A stretch of DNA of 19,612 nucleotides from the NCBI GenBank assembly GCA_903845465.1, contig CAIMXQ010000069.1:1-19612 (forward strand). The letters are read 5' to 3'. The position numbers and the translations under genes are program-made. Below, piece after piece: positions 15,065 through 19,612 of the stretch. Numbering within the stretch: the first letter of the stretch is position 1; every line of letters starts with the position of its first letter. The notes under the pieces were generated by a model. It was not told where the DNA came from. It did not search any database and saw only the letters and a program-made list of their open reading frames with translations. The DNA is from an uncultured Actinomycetes bacterium. GTDB taxonomy: Bacteria; Actinomycetota; Actinomycetes; Nanopelagicales; Nanopelagicaceae.

Positions 15065-16201
15065 ATGAACGCATTCACACTCACACCAGGCTCAGTCAAT
15101 ATTCGATTTGGAGCTGGCTCTGTCTCGCAATTGCCTGAAGTAATAGCTGGTTTGAATAAGAAGAAAGTCTTTATCGTCACCGACCCGGGAGTTGCATCAG
15201 CTGGCGTCCTTGCAAAGGTCGAAGCGATTCTTGCTAGCGCTGGCATACAGAGCGCATCATTCACCGACATTAAGCCAAATCCCACAACAACTCTTATCGA
15301 CCTCGCTGCGAAAGCCGGCGTTGCATTCGGCGCCGATTGCATCGTGGCACTCGGTGGTGGCTCATCTCTTGATTCATCCAAGGGAATTGCACTCGTCGTT
15401 GCAAACCCAACATTTTCATCAGCGAAGTTCGATTACTCAATTACTCCTGATCGTCCAGCGGTACCAATCATTGCAATTCCAACGACATCAGGTACAGGTT
15501 CTGAAACAAATAACTGGGGAGTTATCGATGACCCCATTCGTCAATGTAAGTTCTATGTGGGAGATGCCAGCACCACACCTAGCGCTGCAATCCTTGACCC
15601 AGAATTAACTATTGGACTACCTCCTCGCCCCACAGCAGGTACAGGAATCGATGCACTTACTCATGCAATTGAATCACTAACTTCAAAAGGTCGCACACCA
15701 GTCTCAGCAGCTTATGCGCATGAAGCAATAAAGTTGATTTCAAAGGCTCTGCCTATTGTGGTGAAAGAGGGCACCAACGTTGATGCACGTGGAGATATGT
15801 TGATGGGCGCTCACCTTGCTGGCCTTGCCTTAACGCTTTCTGGTCTTGGACTTGTCCATGGAATTGCGCACTCTGTATCTGCGCATGTTGGCGCAGCACA
15901 TGGTGAAGCGCTGGCAACCGTGCTTCCTGAGGTTATGCAATTTAACTCTCGCAAAGTTTCAGATATTTATGCCACTGTTGGAAACGACATGGGTGTATCG
16001 GCAAACTCTGCTACGGCAATCGAAGCAGTGCGCGATTTATCAGATTCGATCAATATCCGTAACTCGCTTTCTCATTACGGCGTCAAGCCAGAGATGATCG
16101 GGGATATCACAAAGACAGTCCTTGCGGATTCAGTGACCAGCAATAATCCGATCGCCCCTACGGAGAGCGAAGTTCTCGCAATCCTTACCTCGCGTCTATA
16201 A
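15065..16201 (+). CDS. Iron-containing (type III) alcohol dehydrogenase
   Basis: A metal-dependent NAD(P) alcohol dehydrogenase, about 378 residues. Residues are counted from the first of two adjacent ATGs (15062); the second ATG at 15065 is preferred because AAAGG lies 6 bases before it. NAD-binding GGGSSLDSSK is at 98-107 and PTTSGTGSETN at 140-150. The four metal ligands are all present: Asp197, His201 (DALTHAIES), His266 (LVHGIAH) and His280 (GAAHGEAL). The family includes butanol, lactaldehyde and 1,3-propanediol dehydrogenases, maleylacetate reductase and GbsB choline dehydrogenase. The gene is linked to an IclR regulator and opposite an OpuC-type importer and an aldehyde dehydrogenase, so oxidation of an imported amino-alcohol is a plausible role. 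Its last 6 bases overlap the convergent ribH gene. Confidence 0.92.
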   Translation: MNAFTLTPGSVNIRFGAGSVSQLPEVIAGLNKKKVFIVTDPGVASAGVLAKVEAILASAGIQSASFTDIKPNPTTTLIDLAAKAGVAFGADCIVALGGGSSLDSSKGIALVVANPTFSSAKFDYSITPDRPAVPIIAIPTTSGTGSETNNWGVIDDPIRQCKFYVGDASTTPSAAILDPELTIGLPPRPTAGTGIDALTHAIESLTSKGRTPVSAAYAHEAIKLISKALPIVVKEGTNVDARGDMLMGAHLAGLALTLSGLGLVHGIAHSVSAHVGAAHGEALATVLPEVMQFNSRKVSDIYATVGNDMGVSANSATAIEAVRDLSDSINIRNSLSHYGVKPEMIGDITKTVLADSVTSNNPIAPTESEVLAILTSRL

Positions 16202-16651
16202 CTGAAGTAGTTTTAAGGCAGCAATTGCGCTGTCGTAGCCCTTATCTTCTTTGCTGCCAGGACGGCCTGATCGTGCGATTGCCTGATCAAGGTCGTTACA
16301 CATCAATACTCCGTAACCAATTGGCTTTGACCACTTCAGCTGAACATCCATCACACCCTGTGTGACACCTTGGCAGACATAATCAAAGTGTGGGGTTTCG
16401 CCTTTGAGAATAAGCCCCACAGCAACGACTGCGTCATAACCCTTTTCAAACATCAATTGTGCGGCAAGTGGAATCTCAAATGAGCCTGGCACATAGATAA
16501 CTTTTATCTTCTTAACGCTGGCAGCTTCAAGTGCGCGCGTTGCACCTGCGATGAGGTCGCTGCAGATATCCAGGTGCCACGAGGAGGAGATGATGGCGAC
16601 CTTTACTTTAGGTAGTTGCGGAACTGAGATTCCAGGTGCGTGGCCGGCCAT
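16196..16651 (-). CDS. ribH: 6,7-dimethyl-8-ribityllumazine synthase RibH
   Basis: A 151-residue subunit of the lumazine synthase shell. It condenses the ribityl-pyrimidine with 3,4-dihydroxy-2-butanone 4-phosphate in the penultimate step of riboflavin synthesis. Motifs seen are ISSSWHLDI near 21-29, VPGSFEIPLAA at 54-64, GLILKGETPHFDYV with the catalytic His88, and DQAIARSGR with Arg127. VLMCNDLDQA has Cys where VLTTDN-type sequences have Thr. ATG overlaps the ribBA stop in a TAATG arrangement, a coupling signal. It is the last gene of the rib operon; no terminator follows and it runs 6 bases into the convergent dehydrogenase gene. Confidence 0.96.
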   Translation of the reverse strand: MAGHAPGISVPQLPKVKVAIISSSWHLDICSDLIAGATRALEAASVKKIKVIYVPGSFEIPLAAQLMFEKGYDAVVAVGLILKGETPHFDYVCQGVTQGVMDVQLKWSKPIGYGVLMCNDLDQAIARSGRPGSKEDKGYDSAIAALKLLQL

Positions 16652-17874
16652 TACTTTCCTCCAGATTGCTTTGACGATGTGTGACCAAGACGCTCTGCCT
16701 TTGTTGCTAGGTACTTCTTATTGAATTCATTAGCTTCGACCTTGATAGAGACTTGTTCACAGGAAATTCCGCTATCCAATACTGCCCTGACCTTCTCTGG
16801 ATTGCTAGTGAGTAACTTGATTGAGGTGAGATTAAGATTCTTCAATATCGCAATAGCCTCTGACCAGTCGCGTGAATCGACCAGATGGCCTAGTTGAAGA
16901 TTGGCATCAACGGTGTCGATTCCTTGATTCTGCAAAATATAGGCCTTTAATTTCTCAGTGAGACCGATACCGCGGCCTTCATGATCACGCAGATAGAGAA
17001 TGAAGCCATAGCCATACTCTTCGATAGCTGCAATCGAACCTGTTAGTTGTTGCCCACAATCACAGCGCTGTGAATGAACAACATCTCCTGTAAAGCATTC
17101 AGAGTGCATACGCACAAGTGGGGTCTTATCCCCTGCACCAAAGCGCATGACAACTTGTTCGCGATGCTTAAGCGATGGATATGTAGCAATACTCCACATT
17201 CCCTTTTCGAGTTGTACATCAACCCATTCGAATTGATGAGCTGGATAGGTAGCAACACGTGGAAGAGGAGTGAGTGAGGCCTGATATTTCTCGATCTCAG
17301 CGATGGAGATGACGGGAATATTGTGCGCCTGCGCAAAGAGCGCGAGCGTTTCACCACGGGCCATGGAGCCATCGTCGGCAACGATTTCTGAAAGAAGCGC
17401 AGCTGGGTATGAGCCCGTTAGTTCTGCGAGAGCGATACCTGCTTCGGTATGACCGCTGCGAGATACAAGACCGTCATTATGAGCAATCAATGGATAGATA
17501 TGTCCTGGACGTATGAAATCTGTTGGTCGTGATGTCGCACTACCAAGGGCGCGCACTGTCGCCGTGCGTTCGATGGCACTGACACCAGTTGTGATTCCTT
17601 CTGCAAGATCGACAGAGACCGTAAAAGCTGTCTTTCGAACATCTTGGCTATTTTCAACCATATACGGCAGACGTAATTGGTGGGCATGCTCTGAAGTGAT
17701 TGCTACACACAAGATTCCAGTTGTGTAGCGCACCATAAAGGCTGTCTTCTCAGCTGTTGCGTGTTCTGCCAACATGATGAGGTCGCCTTCATTTTCACGA
17801 TCGTGATCGTCAACAACGATGACCATATCGCCACGTCTGAATCGGTCGAGCGCATTAAGGAAATTATTCTCCAC
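16651..17874 (-). CDS. ribBA: Bifunctional RibBA: DHBP synthase / GTP cyclohydrolase II
   Basis: A 407-residue two-domain enzyme making both riboflavin precursors. The N-terminal RibB part (about 1-200) makes 3,4-dihydroxy-2-butanone 4-phosphate from ribulose 5-phosphate, with the acidic loop DDHDRENEGD at 22-31 and RSGHTEAG at 139-146. The C-terminal RibA part opens the GTP ring, with zinc ligands Cys260, Cys271 and Cys273 (SECFTGD, QRCDCG) and the loop RDHEGRGIGL. Both active sites look complete. GTG at 17874 is preferred to the in-frame TTG at 17880 because AAGGGGG lies 6 bases before the GTG and touches the TTG. The gene overlaps the end of ribE by 11 bases, so translation is probably coupled. 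Confidence 0.95.
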   Translation of the reverse strand: MENNFLNALDRFRRGDMVIVVDDHDRENEGDLIMLAEHATAEKTAFMVRYTTGILCVAITSEHAHQLRLPYMVENSQDVRKTAFTVSVDLAEGITTGVSAIERTATVRALGSATSRPTDFIRPGHIYPLIAHNDGLVSRSGHTEAGIALAELTGSYPAALLSEIVADDGSMARGETLALFAQAHNIPVISIAEIEKYQASLTPLPRVATYPAHQFEWVDVQLEKGMWSIATYPSLKHREQVVMRFGAGDKTPLVRMHSECFTGDVVHSQRCDCGQQLTGSIAAIEEYGYGFILYLRDHEGRGIGLTEKLKAYILQNQGIDTVDANLQLGHLVDSRDWSEAIAILKNLNLTSIKLLTSNPEKVRAVLDSGISCEQVSIKVEANEFNKKYLATKAERLGHTSSKQSGGK

Positions 17875-18475
17875 GAGCAACCCCCTTAGAAATTAACCGT
17901 TCCACATACTTTGCCAAGATATCGACTTCGATATTAATGAGGTCGCCAGCTTTCTTATCGGACAGATTTGTCTTTGCAAGAGTCTCTGGAATCAACCAGA
18001 GCGTGATGGTGTTTGATGGATCATCAATTCCGCCAACGGTCAGTGAGACTCCGTCAAGTGTGATCGATCCCTGATTCACAATGTACTTAGTCAGGTGTTC
18101 GGGCACTGTAATGTCGAATTGGGCCCATTTCTCACCAGGTGTGAGTGCAATAACAGTTCCAGTTCCATCAACATGTCCTTGCACAATATGGCCACCCATT
18201 CGCATATCCATCTGCGCTGCAAGTTCGAGATTGATAGGTGAGCCAACCTCGAGTTGGGCAAGGGATGTCAGCGACAAGGTCTGCACCATAACGTCAGCGG
18301 TAAAAGTGCTAGCCGTTAAAGATGTTGCTGTCAGACAGGTTCCATTAACTGCAATCGAGTCGCCAATAGTTAAGCCTTGCACTGACTCTGGGGCCTTGAT
18401 AGTAAAGATTGCTGAGCTTTCTCCGCGCTCTATCTTCGTAACGGTGCCGACTTCGGTAATAAGTCCGGTAAACAT
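17864..18475 (-). CDS. ribE: Riboflavin synthase alpha subunit RibE
   Basis: A 203-residue enzyme that disproportionates two lumazines into riboflavin and the pyrimidine precursor. It has two tandem lumazine-binding beta-barrels: the first opens MFTGLITEVGTV and has NGTCLTA; GGHIVQGHVDGTG marks the junction; the second has GSITLDGVSLTVGG. Length and N-terminus match the family. The ATG follows the ribD stop directly (TAA-ATG). Called ribE here; some systems name it ribC. Confidence 0.96.
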   Translation of the reverse strand: MFTGLITEVGTVTKIERGESSAIFTIKAPESVQGLTIGDSIAVNGTCLTATSLTASTFTADVMVQTLSLTSLAQLEVGSPINLELAAQMDMRMGGHIVQGHVDGTGTVIALTPGEKWAQFDITVPEHLTKYIVNQGSITLDGVSLTVGGIDDPSNTITLWLIPETLAKTNLSDKKAGDLINIEVDILAKYVERLISKGVARGE

Positions 18476-19471
18476 TTAGCGCCCCTTTACCCGGTAGTGA
18501 GATTTGATATCGCTTCCTAATTGCCGGACCGATATCAGTTCCAGCTTGAGGTGATCATCCAGCGTTGAAATACCAAGGCGGCTCACAAACTCTTTACCCG
18601 CACCAAGCATCTTGGGGGCTTGGTAAATAATGAGTTCATCGATATTTCCTGATGCCAACAGTGCAGACCCCAAGGTAGGACCTGCCTCGACTAGTACCTG
18701 ATTAAATCCTTCGCCGGTGAGTAACTTCATCAAATCAGGGATTGATTTAGACTTCACTGTAATCGTGCGCGCCTCGTCATCAAAGATTCGATTGGTGGAA
18801 GGAACTTCTTGCTCACCAGAAATGATGCGCACAGGACGCGCTGTGTGTCCTCGTGGAATCAAATGTGGATTATCAACAATCGCAGTATTTGTGCCAATCA
18901 AGATTGCATCTGATTGCGCACGCAGATTCTGAACATCCTCACGAGATTCAGGGCCAGTAATCCACTGTGAAGTTCCATCACTTGCAGTAACCTTTCCATC
19001 AACGGTAGTTGCAACTTTCCAGACCATCAATGGCCTGCCCGTTACCTCTTTATGTAACCAAGCGCGTTGCACATAAGCCAGGTGCGCAGATTCGCGGTAT
19101 TCCACATCAATGCCTGCGGCGCGAAGAAGTTCTGCTCCCCCGGATGCAATCGGGTTTGGGTCAGTGACTGTGTAGATAACTTTTCTTATACCCGCATCGA
19201 TAATCGCCTTGGTACATGGCGGAGTTGTTCCTGTATGCGCACATGGTTCAAGAGTGACAACCATCGTTGCCCCACGAGCTGCAACTCCTGCACTTTTCAA
19301 CGCGATAACTTCTGCATGATCTAGAGAAACTTTACGATTATGAAAACCATCTGCAATCAAATTTCCATCGGCTGCGTAAATAGCAGCCGAGACATTTGGG
19401 TTAGGTGAAGTCACGCCAAGGCCTTGGAGGCTGAGCGAATATAGATGCGCGTAGGCGTCATCGATAAACAT
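18476..19471 (-). CDS. ribD: Bifunctional RibD: pyrimidine deaminase / reductase
   Basis: A 331-residue enzyme for the second and third pyrimidine-branch steps of riboflavin synthesis. The N-terminal deaminase (about 1-140) carries zinc ligands in HAE (His52, Glu54) and PCAHTGTTPPC (Cys77, Cys86). The C-terminal NADPH reductase (about 147-331) has WKVATTVDGKV, ITGPESRED, AILIGTNTAIVDNP and LVEAGPTLGSALL. The family's GCVIV-like strand is replaced by SAAIYAADG, a mild deviation. The ATG is preceded by GCGGAATC and an 8-bp palindrome, without a strong Shine-Dalgarno site. It is the first gene behind the FMN riboswitch, so the whole operon should be repressed by FMN. Confidence 0.95.
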   Translation of the reverse strand: MFIDDAYAHLYSLSLQGLGVTSPNPNVSAAIYAADGNLIADGFHNRKVSLDHAEVIALKSAGVAARGATMVVTLEPCAHTGTTPPCTKAIIDAGIRKVIYTVTDPNPIASGGAELLRAAGIDVEYRESAHLAYVQRAWLHKEVTGRPLMVWKVATTVDGKVTASDGTSQWITGPESREDVQNLRAQSDAILIGTNTAIVDNPHLIPRGHTARPVRIISGEQEVPSTNRIFDDEARTITVKSKSIPDLMKLLTGEGFNQVLVEAGPTLGSALLASGNIDELIIYQAPKMLGAGKEFVSRLGISTLDDHLKLELISVRQLGSDIKSHYRVKGR

Positions 19472-19487
19472 GGTGCACCGATTCCGC

Positions 19488-19609
19488 TGTTATCTCTCAT
19501 CCGGACTTTAACCGTCGGTCTCAGAGTTTCACTGAGTCAACCGCCCATTGGATATGTGCGGGTCGCGGACTATAACCGCCGGTTCGAAATTACATCGACC
19601 CCGATAACA
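19488..19609 (-). promoter_or_regulatory. FMN riboswitch (RFN element) of the rib operon
   Basis: A complete RFN element on the minus strand. It holds the conserved blocks CGGGGTCGATGTAATTTCG, AACCGGCGGTTATAGTCCG, CGACCCGC, GGTTGACTCAGTGAAACTC, GACCGACGGTTAAAGTCCG and GGATGAGAGA. The closing P1 stem is seven pairs, TGTTATC (19609-19603) with GATAACA (19494-19488). It ends 16 bases before the ribD start, and no U-run follows, so control is likely at translation. FMN binding is established for this class. The promoter lies beyond the window edge. Confidence 0.97.
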
Positions 19610-19612
19610 ACA

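Noticed and set aside
1..19612. tRNA/rRNA genes, CRISPR arrays, insertion sequences, prophage or attachment sites
   Set aside because: No conserved RNA-gene segments, no regularly spaced direct repeats, and no transposase or integrase frames were seen on either strand.

Overview
The window reads as a gene-dense chromosomal segment of a free-living actinobacterium with a streamlined genome and moderate GC content. The freshwater acI lineage (Candidatus Planktophila / Nanopelagicus type) is the best guess. This rests on four things seen here: a SAM-IV riboswitch (a class found mainly in actinobacteria), actinobacterial-type DUF4192, Nudix and DinG proteins, intergenic gaps of mostly 0-40 bases with many overlapping stop/start codons, and AT-richer codon use than soil actinobacteria. 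No tRNA, rRNA, CRISPR array, insertion sequence or prophage gene is visible. No stretch longer than about 140 bases lacks a gene, apart from the riboswitch leaders.

Region 1 (1-5870) is housekeeping. On the minus strand are the start of a lysine/alanine-rich protein (cut by the window edge), metX under a SAM-IV riboswitch, a DUF4192 gene, a secreted PKD-like protein, and a DinG-type Fe-S helicase. A single Nudix hydrolase is on the plus strand, divergent from the PKD gene and overlapping the end of dinG.

Region 2 (5876-16201) is the accessory part and the most interesting. Nine minus-strand genes are packed head to tail: permease, ATPase, permease and substrate-binding protein of an OpuC-type quaternary-amine importer, then a formaldehyde-activating-enzyme (Fae) homologue, a mandelate-racemase-group enolase-superfamily enzyme, an aldehyde dehydrogenase, a beta-hydroxyacid dehydrogenase and an EamA-family transporter. 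Divergent from them, an IclR regulator and an iron-type alcohol dehydrogenase form a plus-strand pair. A 59-base divergent spacer carries TGCAA-type repeats and a leaderless promoter for the regulator. The layout suggests a regulated uptake-and-oxidation pathway. The importer, Fe-alcohol dehydrogenase and aldehyde dehydrogenase resemble the choline-to-betaine module of Bacillus (OpuB/OpuC, GbsB, GbsA). The Fae, enolase-superfamily and hydroxyacid-dehydrogenase genes do not belong to that known module, so the substrate is unresolved and the set may be a new pathway.

Region 3 (16196-19612) is a complete riboflavin operon, ribD-ribE-ribBA-ribH, on the minus strand behind a complete FMN riboswitch. 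It meets the Fe-alcohol dehydrogenase gene tail to tail with a 6-base overlap and no visible terminator.
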